A stretch of 64,000 nucleotides of DNA from Symsagittifera roscoffensis (taxonomy: Eukaryota; Xenacoelomorpha; Acoela; Convolutidae), in contig NC_087069.1 of NCBI RefSeq assembly GCF_963678635.1, positions 40,015,076-40,079,075 on the forward strand, written 5' to 3'. Below the pieces are notes generated by a model. The model made no database searches, was not told where the DNA came from, and saw only the letters and a list, made by a program, of their open reading frames with translations. The translations under genes and the position numbers were made by a program. Within the stretch, counting starts at the first letter, position 1, and each line of letters starts with the position of its first letter. Positions 10,338-23,000 of the stretch are shown piece by piece.

Positions 10338-12914
10338 TTAGAAAATTTTTAGTACATCCGACTCATGAAATAAATTGATGCCTTTTGACAGTTGATTGGA
10401 CCGGGATGATGGTCCATATTTCTGGGAATTCACTTTCGAAAGAGACGAGTAGCTGTTGCTGACGTCAAACGTAGCATTTTCAGCACCTAGATTCTAAAAA
10501 CATGGTTTAGTTGTGATGATAAAATTCGCAAAAAAATTAATCAGAAATTCAATATAGTGGTTGAAAATAAATACCTGCTCAATTTCGTACGATTGATCCC
10601 GCCTAAAACAAGAAAAAAAAAGGTTAACAAGGGTCAAACAAACTTGTACGAAAGAATCAAAAACGGTTCGATCCAATGCGATTTATCTGTGTTTGTTACT
10701 TACGGGTCAAAAAATTAAGCTAGCTCAAATGAGTAACAACAATTGAAACTAAATTGGTTAAAGATGTGACATAATTATAGTTTACTCTTCTGACATAATT
10801 ATGACATAATTTTACTCTTCTGGATTTAAACGCAAAACTACTATGGATTTAAGCGCAAAATTTTGTTGAGAGAGCTGAAAAAATACCCAGCACTGAGTTC
10901 CTTCAGCCTTTGTTCCAGCTGCCTCAACTTGTCTTCATGTTCCTCAATTGTAGCCTGCATATGACACGTGATCTCATCTAATGATTTCACATCCTCCGCT
11001 TTGCTCTTCTCTGATTGGCTCTTAGTTCCTGCGTTGTCCTGTTTGATCATGTCCAAGTAGTCGGCTAAGTACTCTTTCGGCCTGTCGGATTTGAGCTCTT
11101 CCACGCAATGTTCGCATTCAATGACGGGATTGATGGCTAAAATAAAAACGACAATCAAATGAATCAGTTACAAGTAACGTCTGGATGGAAGCATCCAGAG
11201 GAAGGCTGCCGGAATTATCTATCGCTGTAGTTTTGACTCCCGCAGAGTCAAAGTTTTCCAAAAATACCCTTATTAATGTTTTTTTTTGCGTTTTCCGGTG
11301 TGTTTTCCCAAATAAGCGTTTCAAAATGAGTTTAAACTTTTCATATATCAAAATCAAGGCGTTTCAAACTTTAGATGCATCCAAGGTACATGAAGTGTCG
11401 TTCGAGAAGTCTTTTTCATTCATGTTACCCAGCTTGATGTATTGGACGGTATATGCTTTGAAGCTTGCAATAAAAAAACTTCCCAGCGGATTCAACAGTT
11501 TGTAACAAGCCGAATTATGAGTCGTCGTTTGATACGATATGTAGTCTGAAGTTTTTATGAAGAAGAACAAAATGTTACGGACTGATATTCAGGCCTACCT
11601 TTAAATTAAACTCCTGGTGATGCTGGTTGTCGTGAATTACATTTCAAACTGGGTTTTTACAGTTGAAAAGTTTTTGATTTTTTTCCTCCGAACCCCCCTC
11701 ACCTCACATGAGCGTCAATTTTATGATGTAAATGAGTATGACTGTTTTTACAAGGTTTAGTATGAAGAGCAAATATGTTTGTCATAAGCTTATTAGCCAT
11801 CCCGTCAAGTTTCAAAAACAATCGCATTATGCGAACAAAAGTCTGGCTGGTAAAAATTTACAGGTGAGAGGGGGGTCTTTTTTCCCGTTTGTATATCATG
11901 AAATCATATTTCCCACCTTCTCTAGCTTCCTGTTTCTGCAGTGCCTCCAAGTACTGTCTGTGATACCTGTCCACCAACTCCCCCCTCTTTTTGCCCCTGT
12001 CTCTCTGGTCTATCTCGAACTGGGCCTCACTCCACTGCTGGATCATCTGCTGGGCCTGCTTTTGGGTCTCGCTCAAGTCAGCGTCAGAGTCCTGAAATTA
12101 ATATAATAATAATAAATTGTTTTCAGGCTAGTATACTACTAATGCTTGTTATAAACCGCATTTACAACCATTAAACAATAGCCTGATAGATAGTCATGAG
12201 ACCTTCTGGTCCGTTTCCAGACGTCCCTGCAAATTACAAAACATACACTGGCTGACACAATTAACCGCAAACTAAGTTTTTTTCTTTCTCCAAAATGCCT
12301 TATCGCCGTGAAAAGTTGCCGTGAAAATTGGAATCCTTTTATAGGTCACGCCAAGCAAAATGATTTATTACAAGACTCTCCCATCGTGCCAATTGCGAAC
12401 GCTGATCAAAAGTTGCATAAAAAACTAAAATCTTTCTTAAGTTCAGGGGGCTGATTTAGGGGGAAGGGGCTGAGGAATTCGACCGCTTTTTTGAAAACGG
12501 TATTTTTGGTGTTTTTGGAGAGCGCAGGAAGTCAATTTGATCGACCTAAAAAAAAGGTTAACAATGTTGTAGATTTTTTTTGAAAATCCGCCCTCCTCGA
12601 AAAAAAGCTAGAAGCTCCCTGGTGCTGTTGCGGATCTCTGGAGGGAGAGAGAGAGGGAGGGAGGGAGGGGGTTGGGTTGGGGTTGATAGGGGGGTAGTGC
12701 GAGTTACGGTGACTCCTGTAAATTTTTTAAACGTTGTTTTTTCTTCTTTTTTTTTTAAAATCAATCTCACCTTGACTGATCCTTCGTGCTCCGACTGGTC
12801 TGGAGTGTCGAGTATGAACATGTAACTCTTCGGCTGTTTCTCTCTCGGAGTCACTCGAGTCGCATTGGTGAACGAAGAGAACTCGTGAGAGCCGGGCACC
12901 AATGACAAGTCCAT
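10338..12914 (-). CDS. Unidentified coiled-coil protein, six exons (258 aa)
   Basis: Exons in reading order are 12771-12914, 12203-12226, 11917-12091, 10887-11136, 10575-10602 and 10338-10493. Every junction is GT-AG and the phases chain exactly (777 nt including the stop). Two exons are micro-exons of 24 and 28 nt. The start MDLSLVPGSHEF is the only ATG consistent with exon 1. A short Ser/Thr/Pro-rich, basic N-terminus (residues 1-56) is followed by a charged helical stretch rich in Q, E, K and R (57-115). Next come a segment with the pair ECEHC (about 120) and a clear heptad-like coiled coil (about 165-195, MQATIEEHEDKLRQLEQRLK), then a Ser/Asn-rich tail. There is no signal peptide and no membrane helix, so the product is probably a cytoplasmic structural or adaptor protein. 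I do not recognise the family. It lies head to head with the plus-strand coiled-coil gene at 14015. Confidence 0.8.
11672..11892. mobile_element. Diverged MITE related to the element at 21912
   Basis: It shares the end pattern (CCCCCCTCACCT and AGGTGAGAGGGGGG) and the internal GAGCAAATATGTTTGTC segment with 21912-22113. Both ends have decayed and I see no target duplication. It lies in intron 3 of the minus-strand coiled-coil gene. Confidence 0.55.
12430..12760. repeat. Intronic repeat relic with GA-rich tract
   Basis: GAAAATCCGCCCTCCTCG near 12580 matches, inverted, the GGGGAGGCGGATTTTC end at about 38010 in the lectin-gene intron, pointing to a shared short element. Next to it is a G/A-rich run (about 12640-12700) of GAGAGAGG and GGGAGGG units. 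It lies in intron 1 of the minus-strand coiled-coil gene. Confidence 0.4.
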
Positions 12915-14014
12915 GATTAGTCAACCTTGATAACCACTTGAGCACTAATTAACCAATGAAGTAACGGAATCTTAGTAAATGATAAAAAAGAGTTAACGAA
13001 TTAATGAACGGAGAGTTGCAAATAATTGATGACAGCCAAGTGTATTTAATGAAACCTTTATTATTATGTAACAACCACACAGATTTATGGGATAGAAATC
13101 AAAATGATCAATTGATAATATTTTAATAAGGATCTATCATTGATTGATGTCAGCAGCGAGACAACTTTTTTCGAGAGTAAGAAATTGAAATGAAAGATTA
13201 ATACTTAGATTTTTTAAATTGGTGACTCAAAATTTCACTTAACAATTATTTCTGTTTCTTTCTTCTTTTTATACCAAAATGTTAATTTTTAAATCGATAA
13301 TTGAAGTTTATGATTTTCAATCTTAAATTAAGTGAATATACGTTTTAGTTGGTTTGTTTTGAATACAACGTTTTGGTGTTTTCGTTAATGAAAGATTTAT
13401 ATCATCAAAACTATAATATTTGAAGTGTACATCGAATATACAAATAACACACGCCAACCTTGCTCGTTTTTTGCTTTGAATGGTGCGTTTTTATGTGAAA
13501 GAAATCAAATAAATATTTGATTGTTTTCGTTTAAAGCACTGCAGAAAAAATGAACAGTCAATACAGTTTTTGCTCAATCCATCTGTAGTAAGCATATACT
13601 TTTTGAGCATATTCATTTATTTGCTTATTATATTTGATGCAGAACACTGGATTTTAAATTAATCTATTCGTGTCTCATACCTGTTTTTTGCTGGAAAAAA
13701 AGTATATCAGTTTCGTTGCTTGTCCAAAATAGTGGAGTTCAATTTTGACTGACATGCCTGATTGAATTTTTTGAACTTCTGATACTTTCGGAAATTTCAA
13801 CTGAATTCATTGCGTATTCGCTGATATGAAGTATTATTATTATGATTATTATCAAAATAAATTGCTAATTTTTTGCAACCAAGTCCAACGATTTATGCGA
13901 CTGCTTTATTTACCTTTTTCAAATTCTGTTTGAATAATTATTTATATTATATCATAAAAACATTTGATTAAATTTTATTTCCATTTATTTTACTTTTTGA
14001 TTCCAATCAAATCA
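12915..14014. promoter_or_regulatory. Shared intergenic region between two divergent genes
   Basis: These 1.1 kb separate the start codons of the two coiled-coil genes, so both 5' UTRs and promoters must lie here unless there are upstream non-coding exons. The sequence is AT-rich with no CpG-rich core and no clear TATA box I would defend. A bidirectional promoter is inferred from the layout alone. Confidence 0.4.
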
Positions 14015-17000
14015 ATGGCGTCTCTTAGTTACCCGAAATACGACACACTCCCCCAGATATTTGCGAGTCAGGGTGAACCCAATATTTACTCACCCAAAGG
14101 AAATTACGGAGTAAACTTTGGAGGAAATAAAGCTACAATGAGTGTCCCATTTATGAACTCTAGCGGGTACAAGTATGATAGATGGAGCCCAAACAAAACT
14201 ATGTTAGAAAACGCGGGTCATGAATTTTAAATAATTAGGAAAAGTTCTCAGAACGGCACACGCGTTTTTTTACGAAATCAGATTAGTGTATATTTACTAC
14301 CTTATATTAATTCTGCTTTAGAACTTCTTTTTTCTGCATGAGTTAAGCGAACGATAATAGTGTTTTTTTTTATATTAAAAAGGTCTATTTCGGCCAAAAA
14401 TTGGGGCTAAAAATGTTATGAAAAGCTTTTTTTCGGGAATCGCATTTTCTTTCCTCTATCATGGACAAGTTAAAACAAAAACGACCCTAAACTTTGAATC
14501 AAATTTTGACAATGAACCCATCTTCCATACTTGTACATTCAGTGGTACAAGCAATGCTCTGGTGCCTTTCAATCAGGGTGCAATGGGAGGGAAATTTGGT
14601 CAATCTGGGGGTCAAATGATGGAAGACTCGAATCGAGTGAGAGCACTTGAAATGAGACTGAGTGAGTTTGTATCGTCTTTCTTTCTAGTTTTGTGACCTA
14701 CGGGTGTGTTTAATATTTTTAATCTACTTTAGGATATTGCTGCCCAACAGACTAATTACACAAGCAAAGCTTGTGTTATAGTATGAACTCTTTTTTTCCA
14801 ACCTAAGACGCAAATATTGTTGCGACAAGATGCGTTCATTTTGAAAGTTTTCATTTTAATCAATATTCAGCTATTAAGTACAGCCAATGCTAAGAATATT
14901 AAAACAGACTATTATATTAACACAAATAGCACTTTAGCTGCCAGGTAACATGGATCTGTAGTGTAAAGGTAGAGACGGAGTTCCGCAACTCAATAAGAGA
15001 GTTCGAACCTGGGCAGGGTCGAATGCGTTGCAACTTCACCTCTCTGTACCAATTAAACACAAAAATTGGATCAAAATTTTATTTTTTCCTTATTTTATCA
15101 ACTTCATGTTCAGACCAAAATAAGCTAGGATGAATTTTGATTCTGTAAATGCATCTGACACTATTGCGATCGACTTAAGTTTAGTCAAAAGGAGACTTTC
15201 ATTTTTTGAAATATATTTTCGATGTGATTATTTAAGGTTGGCTCTTCGCTTGATTCAATTTTTATCAAAAAAAAGTAGATTACCAGGGCAATTTGAAAAG
15301 ACTAAGTTGAAGAACTAACACGGTTTTTTTTCAATTTTTTTTTCAAGTTACGAGCAATAAACACTCATACTTGTATCAGCAAAATCCAAAGAAGACATCT
15401 GTAGACGTAATTCCGATTTCTCTCATAAATTAAGTTTTGAGTTAAGTGCTAAAAATTAAGTTTTGGATGCTTCTTCGTATCGTAAAAAGAGAGTGAACAA
15501 AAGTGAATTCTGTAAATTGAACAAAGTGTAGGCCGTAAATTTTGTAATAACATCCACAACAGACTAATTGGTTGAAAATTGATGTGTTTGCTTAAATTAA
15601 AAATATAGATAAAAAGTCTGTTAGAGTTCAGCTTAGTATATTATTAGGTTCTTTGTTTTAATCAAGTTTTTCTGCAATTCGTTTTTTCATGGGCTAAAAA
15701 AGTTGGTAGTTTTGTTGAAATATCTGGTGCTTCCAATCTTTTCGTAGTTTTAATAAAATTTGTCCAAATGAGGTCACTGAACAATCAAAAGTAGAATGAA
15801 AGACTTTTTAACAATAACATCGATCACCATCAGAATAATAGCTAGCCTGTTTTTAAATGTCGTTTAATCCAAGCCTTGATAACCATTCGATCTTTATTTT
15901 TTTTGATATTTGTAGTTTTTTTCAATTTTGTGTGGAAGTTTTAATAAAAGTTTTTATATTGTTCTGAGATGTGACATGCAGTCCCTGCCCTTTTGAAAAT
16001 TTGCATTCCCTGCCGTTTTTTGGCAGGAGCAAAAAAGAATCTTTAAAAAACTTAGCATAATAGGTATTCTTATCTTCTGGTTTTTTCCCCAAAATCTGAA
16101 ATAGTGTTTCAAACTTTTTGGATGTGCTATTTCCATTTCTAATTACTTTTGCTGCACAAAATATAGCCTCTGAATCAATAGTCTCATCAGAGATTTAATT
16201 CCAACTCTTAAAATCTTTAATACACCTTTTGAGAAAATTTTGATGTCTGGTTGCTTAGTTTTAAGAGATGACACGATAGAACAGAAAATACATCCAAAAA
16301 ATCAAAAAAAAAAGGTCAAAAATTAATATTTTTCAAAACTTTTGCCTCACAAAATTTTTGTTTATCTTTTTGGAATTTTTTTGTCTAGTTAGCGCTGAAA
16401 AATTATCGTTATAGAAAATCCATTTTTTTTAATCTAAAATTTTGTGTATATCTAACCCGTTATATAAATTCTGTTTAGAACTTCTTTTTCTTACATGAAT
16501 TAAGCGAACGATATTAATGTTTTTTTTTTGGTAAAAAAGGTCTATTTCGGCCAAAAATTGGGAATAAAAATGTTAAGAAAAAGCTTTTTTTCGGAAATCG
16601 CATTTTCTTTCCTCAATCATGGACAAGTTTAAACAAAAACGACCCTAAATTTTGAATCAAATTTTGACAATGAACCCATCTTCCATACTTGTACATTCAG
16701 TGGTACAAGCAATGCTCTGGTGCCTTTCAATCAGGGTGCAATGGGAGGGAAATTTGGTCAATCTGGGGGTCAAATGATGGAAGACTCGAATCGAGTGAGA
16801 GCACTTGAAATGAGACTGAGTGAGTTTGTATCGTCTTTCTTTCTAGTTTTGTGACCTACGGGTGTGTTTAATATTTTTAATCTACTTTAGGATATTGCTG
16901 CCCAACAGACTAATTACACAAGCAAAGCTTGTGTTATAGTATGAACTCTTTTTTTCCAACCTAAGACGCAAATATTGTTGCGACAAGATGCGTTCATTTT

Positions 17001-20000
17001 GAAAGTTTTCATTTTAATCAATATTCAGCTATTAAGTACAGCCAATGCTAAGAATATTAAAACAGACTATTATATTAACACAAATAGCACTTTAGCTGCC
17101 AGGTAACATGGATCTGTAGTGTAAAGGTAGAAACGGAGTTCCGCAACTCAATAAGAGAGTTCGAACCTGGGCAGGGTCGAATGCGTTGCAACTTCACCTC
17201 TCTGTACCAATTAAACACAAAAATTGGATCAAAATTTTATTTTTTCCTTATTTTATCAACTTCATGTTCAGACCAAAATAAGCTAGGATGAATTTTGATT
17301 CTGTAAATGCATCTGACACTATTGCGATCGTCTTAAGTTTAGTCAAAAGGAGACTTTCATTTTTTGAAATATATTTTCGATGTGATTATTTAAGGTTGGC
17401 TCTTCGCTTGATTCAATTTTTATCAAAAAAAAGTAGATTACCAGGGCAATTTGAAAAGACTAAGTTGAAGAACTAACACGGTTTTTTTTTCAATTTTTTT
17501 TTCAAGTTACGAGCAATAAACACTCATACTTGTATCAGCAAAATCCAAAGAAGACATCTGTAGACGTAATTCCGATTTCTCTCATAAATTAAGTTTTGAG
17601 TTAAGTGCTAAAAATTAAGTTTTGGATGCTTCTTCGTATCGTAAAAAGAGAGTGAACAAAAGTGAATTCTGTAAATTGAACAAAGTGTAGGCCGTAAATT
17701 TTGTAATAACATCCACAACAGACTAATTGGTTGAAAATTGATGTGTTTGCTTAAATTAAAAATATAGATAAAAAGTCTGTTAGAGTTCAGCTTAGTATAT
17801 TATTAGGTTCTTTGTTTTAATCAAGTTTTTCTGCAATTCGTTTTTTCATGGGCTAAAAAAGTTGGTAGTTTTGTTGAAATATCTGGTGCTTCCAATCTTT
17901 TCGTAGTTTTAATAAAATTTGTCCAAATGAGGTCACTGAACAATCAAAAGTAGAATGAAAGACTTTTTAACAATAACATCGATCACCATCAGAATAATAG
18001 CTAGCCTGTTTTTAAATGTCGTTTAATCCAAGCCTTGATAACCATTCGATCTTTATTTTTTTTGATATTTGTAGTTTTTTTCAATTTTGTGTGGAAGTTT
18101 TAATAAAAGTTTTTATATTGTTCTGAGATGTGACATGCAGTCCCTGCCCTTTTGAAAATTTGCATTCCCTGCCGTTTTTTGGCAGGAGCAAAAAAGAATC
18201 TTTAAAAAACTTAGCATAATAGGTATTCTTATCTTCTGGTTTTTTCCCCAAAATCTGAAATAGTGTTTCAAACTTTTTGGATGTGCTATTTCCATTTCTA
18301 ATTACTTTTGCTGCACAAAATATAGCCTCTGAATCAATAGTCTCATCAGAGATTTAATTCCAACTCTTAAAATCTTTAATACACCTTTTGAGAAAATTTT
18401 GATGTCTGGTTGCTTAGTTTTAAGAGATGACACGATAGAACAGAAAATACATCCAAAAAATCAAAAAAAAAAGGTCAAAAATTAATATTTTTCAAAACTT
18501 TTGCCTCACAAAATTTTGGTTTATCTTTTTGGAATTTTTTTTGTCTAGTTAGCGCTAAAAAATTATCGTTATAGAAAATCCATTTTTTTTAATCTAAAAT
18601 TTTTTCAGCCTTCAGTAGACTGAAACTAAAAAATTTCAAACCCGTTTTTGCTCGATTTTAAGATTTTTTTGAAGTTTTTTGTAGTCGTTCGAATCACGGT
18701 TGATACTGCTATAATTTGTGGATAACGATCTGTGGTACTTCTGTGGAAAACAAAAAAGGAAAATAAAATTGAAATACACACGAATCTAAAGTTACTCTCC
18801 ATTTTCAATGTTTGGATTAAAAACTATCATCTCAAAATACAACTTCGACGAAGGTTTTTTCCAAATCACTAATCTTGCTTCAGTGGGTTGGAAAATTGAC
18901 TGGTTGTCTTGAAATATTTTTGGCCAAGTTGTGTCCGCCCGAGTTAACGCAGCACCGATTAGTTGGATATCAGTTTAACACAATGCTCAAAAATTGACAA
19001 AATGGTGTATCATCATTATAAACTTTTAGCAATTCCCAGAGCATCAAAAACTCTCGAAAAGCAACTGTACAGCTTTACAGCCGACTTAACTTTCATAAAC
19101 AAAATAAAATTTGATGTTTTTCTCAAACAATCAGAAATTTTAAAATTTGCATCATCCGATGCTATGCAAATTGAATAGCAAATTGCACAGTTTTAGCTAG
19201 CAATAAGTTAGAGAAAAAAAAGGTTTTGTTTTACAATTTTTAGTCCTCTCAATTGCAATGAATGAGGTACTTTCGTTACTGGGTACAGATGTGACGCATG
19301 TTTAACCACTAAGTTAGCTCTTTATAATGATGGCAAATCGCTATCAGATACTATAGGGGAGCATCAATCATAGTTAAACTTTTTTAAAAAAAATTTTCAA
19401 TAGGTTAGTGTTTTTTGTTTGACTATACTTGCGGCTTTTTAATTAAAGATAACTGAATTACTGATCTGAGTTTCTGATTAAGTGATGACGAACGTAGTTC
19501 AGACTTTTATGTAGGTCATGCAGTTGTAGTTTTTGGAGACGTTGTCGTAGTTACTTATGCTTAGGTATTTGTTTTTAATAATAAACGCAAAAAAAAACAA
19601 ATTTTCAGCCAACAATTTTTTCAATAGAACTCATTAATTTATTTCACTTTTCGTATGAGACAGAATATTTGTCTACCTTCAAAATATTCTATTTAGTTTC
19701 GTGTCGCAAGTTGTGCGAAGCCACTGTGTTTACCATTCTTCTGGATATATATGCTTCTAGGTAACATATATAACTAGAATGGATGCTTCTATGTAAGCAC
19801 TATTTGAGTTCAATTCAATTTCGTCTGCTAAAAATTAAGGTAAGTTTTGCCCTTCAAGTATGAAAGTGTAAAGGTCACCAAAAACTTGATCAACTTCTAG
19901 TTTCGAAAGTGAAATTTTATTGTCAGATTACCCAAGAAATAAATTTTACCTATTGATCCAGTTTTCTCAATTTGAGTAAATTTTATCAAAAAATTTCAGC

Positions 20001-23000
20001 TAAAAAACGTTCTTGCAATACAAAGAGCTGTAAAGCCATATATATTTTGCTATGAAATTATGAAGACGAAGTTTTTTCAAAAAAAAAAAACAAGTCAGTT
20101 TTTCTTTTTGTTTTTTTTTTACTTTTTTGACTCTTTTCCTACTGTCTGTCGGCTATTTTTAATGATGTTCTGATAATGTGATTGTTTCATTTTCAAAAAC
20201 TAAATAGCCTTTTTTATTTCTCAATAATAAAAAAAATATCTTTAAGGGATGATTGATGAAAGATTTGGCGTGTTTAGTGGCGGCGGAGCAGAGCAACAAG
20301 ACAGTTCTCGAGGAGGTGGTCCGTCTGCAGAATGAGATGAGAGTGACAGTGAGACGACTGGAGGAGAACTACAGCAAAGAGCTGGCTGAGAGGAGCCAGG
20401 TGGACCAGGGGGTGAGGAGTGCCAGCCAGAGTGTGCAGCAGATGGCCAGTCGCATCCAACAGATAGAACAGATGGTACTAGTTAAAAATATAAATAAAAG
20501 GGTGCGGTTATAAGAGTGGTGATGAAGTGGTTACGTCTCCGCCTCTCAGTCAAATGGTAGGCTGTTCGAGGCCCGCCATGATCCGTGCTAGTTGCTTGAG
20601 GGTGAGGCAAAATTACCCAGCCTAGAAAAATAAACAATAGAAGTGCATGTAATTCTTGAGCAGGGAATAACCGCGGCTCTCCGTGTAGAGTTGAACATCT
20701 CGTAAGTTGGTCCTGTCCCTTGTGAATAAATTTGTCTTGACTTGGGGGGGAAAGGGTTAAGTCGGGAATTTCAATGGTTTTCTCAGACTTATACAAATCC
20801 ATCAGATACATTTTAGCAATCCCCACGTTATTGCAATTAGCAAAAACTCTTTATTCTGGAGATTATTCGGATTCGGAAAGATATTTTGTATTTTTTTTTA
20901 GAAAACATTAGATTTTTATATATTAACTTTTAAGAAAAAGTAAATAACTTGCCTAGTTTATGATGTCAAAACACTGATCTTTGATGACAACATTAAAATC
21001 AAAAATACTGCACAAATTAAAAATTGACCGGGTTATTTTTGTAGCTCCCCCTTGTTTCTATAATTTTTAGTAGTCCGACAGTTTATATCACAAGTTATAA
21101 TAGTCATAACACCCTTGTTCTGTCATTGTTGACTGCTAAAAGAATGATCGAACATAACTTTTTGTCGGTTTCGGCTTTTCTCAACCCGTTAAATTTTTTC
21201 TTGTCTTCGATGACCAGCTTTTCTTCGGGGCTTCGTAGATTTTCATCGCGTTCTGATTTCTTGTTTCCCGACTTGCTCAATCGTGGCCAGATTCCTTCTT
21301 GTTGCCTGTTCCAAAATGAGAATCTGAGTTTCTGGGACCTCTTGTCCGCTAAGATTATCGATGTCCAGATTCTCTTTTGCGATTATCGCCTACTGAAATT
21401 TGTTGCTCCATTGGGTCCAGGAATGTAGCGGCTCCATTGTGTGAGTTGGCCTGAATGAATGAATTCACTAAAAATCAAACAATAAACTAACAAATAAGAA
21501 ATGTTTTGAATTAAAATGTCGGTTATAAAGCTAACACGGACATTGAATGATCGACCACTGGTTGGTTCATGCTGGAGGTTGACTGGTATCTAATCAATAC
21601 CAATGGTCAAAAGAATATAATAATAAAACAAATCAGCACAAATTTGTAAAATTTTTAGGTATTTATGTATTAATTTTTATGTTATATTTAAGAAGTAGAT
21701 ATTTAAAAAAACTAATTAACTGTTTAGTTTGATGTTGACAAAAAATTGATCTTAGATGTCAACAACATTAACATAACAATTACTACACAAATTAAAAATT
21801 GTTCGGGTTCTTTTTGTAGCTGCCCGTTATTTCTATACTTTTTATTACTCATGCAGTTTATATCATAAATTATAATACTCATTTTAATACTCATTTGTAA
21901 CTCAATTTAATGGCTCTTTTTCCTTTTCCCTCCCACCTCACACAAGCTTCAATAAATTAGTATAACGAGTGGTTTTAGGAGGCTCAGTATAAAGACCAAA
22001 TATGTTTGTCGTGGCCTTATTAGTCTGTATGTAAATTTTTGTAACAATCGGACAATGTGGTCAACAAATTTGCATGTAAAAATTTGCAGGTGGGGGGAAA
22101 AGGAAAAAGAGCCAATTTAATTTGCAGAAGAACAGGTTATTATTTCGTCTTTTTTTAAAAGTAGGGATGTATCTTCTTGGTTCCGAACTTATAACTGAGT
22201 ATATATTCTTTTTTAGATGGAGCAGGGTCAGTCAAGTGTGACTAATCTGACAGGTCAGGTGAAGAGGATAGAGACTAATCTGATGAGTGCTCAGAGAGAT
22301 GTTCTTCAGAGGAATGACTCATACTTCGCAAGGTGAAAGAAATCTTGATATTCATATAGCAAATTTAAAAATTATATTTTTGAACACTAAATAAATTATA
22401 TTCTTTTAATAAATAAGCATTCCTTTTAAAAACGACTCCCAGTCTATTTAGCTCCAGTCATTTCCGCCCGAAGAACAGTCAGTTCCTGAAATGACTGCTT
22501 TTGGGGTGGAAATGTCTGGTCACGGTTAAAAAGTTAGCTTGAATAGTAGATACATCGCTACAAAGATGCCGAGATTTTGTCATCTCAAATTGATATTAAG
22601 TTATTTGTAAATCAAGATTTAATTTTTAAGCCAGTAGATGCTTCGGGTGCCTTAAGCTCGCTGGTTGTTTCTCTGCAGCTGCCAGAAAGCACGCGAAATC
22701 TCTGCCAAAATTTTTTTAAAACGGAGAATTTTCTTTTTCAAATCAAAAACATGTGCCTACCTGTAAAAAAAAGCTTGAAACTTAGTTTTTCTTGATCTTC
22801 TGTCTCGAACTATTTTTTAATCATATGCTTAAACTTCTAAAAAATTGGAATTTAAGCCGACATATCTCTGAGCAGACATGTTCACATCAAGTAGGATGAA
22901 TTCTGAATACAGCGTCCCAAATAAGAGACGAAATGTAAACATCTAAACTAAAACTGACTGCAAAAAGATTCACCTGTTGAGTTTTGAAGCCAACATTGAA

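Larger units (their letters stand above)
16444..18600 (+). repeat. 2.16 kb tandem duplication, copy 2
   Basis: Second copy of 14286-16443, head to tail with no spacer. It ends where the shared AATCTAAAATTTT gives way to unrelated sequence. It carries its own exon 2 (16701-16819) and a copy of the tRNA-related repeat. Confidence 0.95.

Noticed and set aside
14940-15030. Possible stand-alone tRNA gene
   Set aside because: Boxes A and B are recognisable, but an acceptor stem could not be paired convincingly and the segment is repeated with flanks, so it is better described as SINE-like.
15130-15318. Repeated 62-codon plus-strand frame (also at 17288)
   Set aside because: It appears twice only because it lies inside the 2.16 kb duplication. 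It has no splice signals or known motif, and its composition is that of the AT-rich flank.
15954-16136. Repeated 60-codon minus-strand frame (also at 18113)
   Set aside because: It is duplicated with the tandem unit. The identical peptides reflect recent duplication, not selection.
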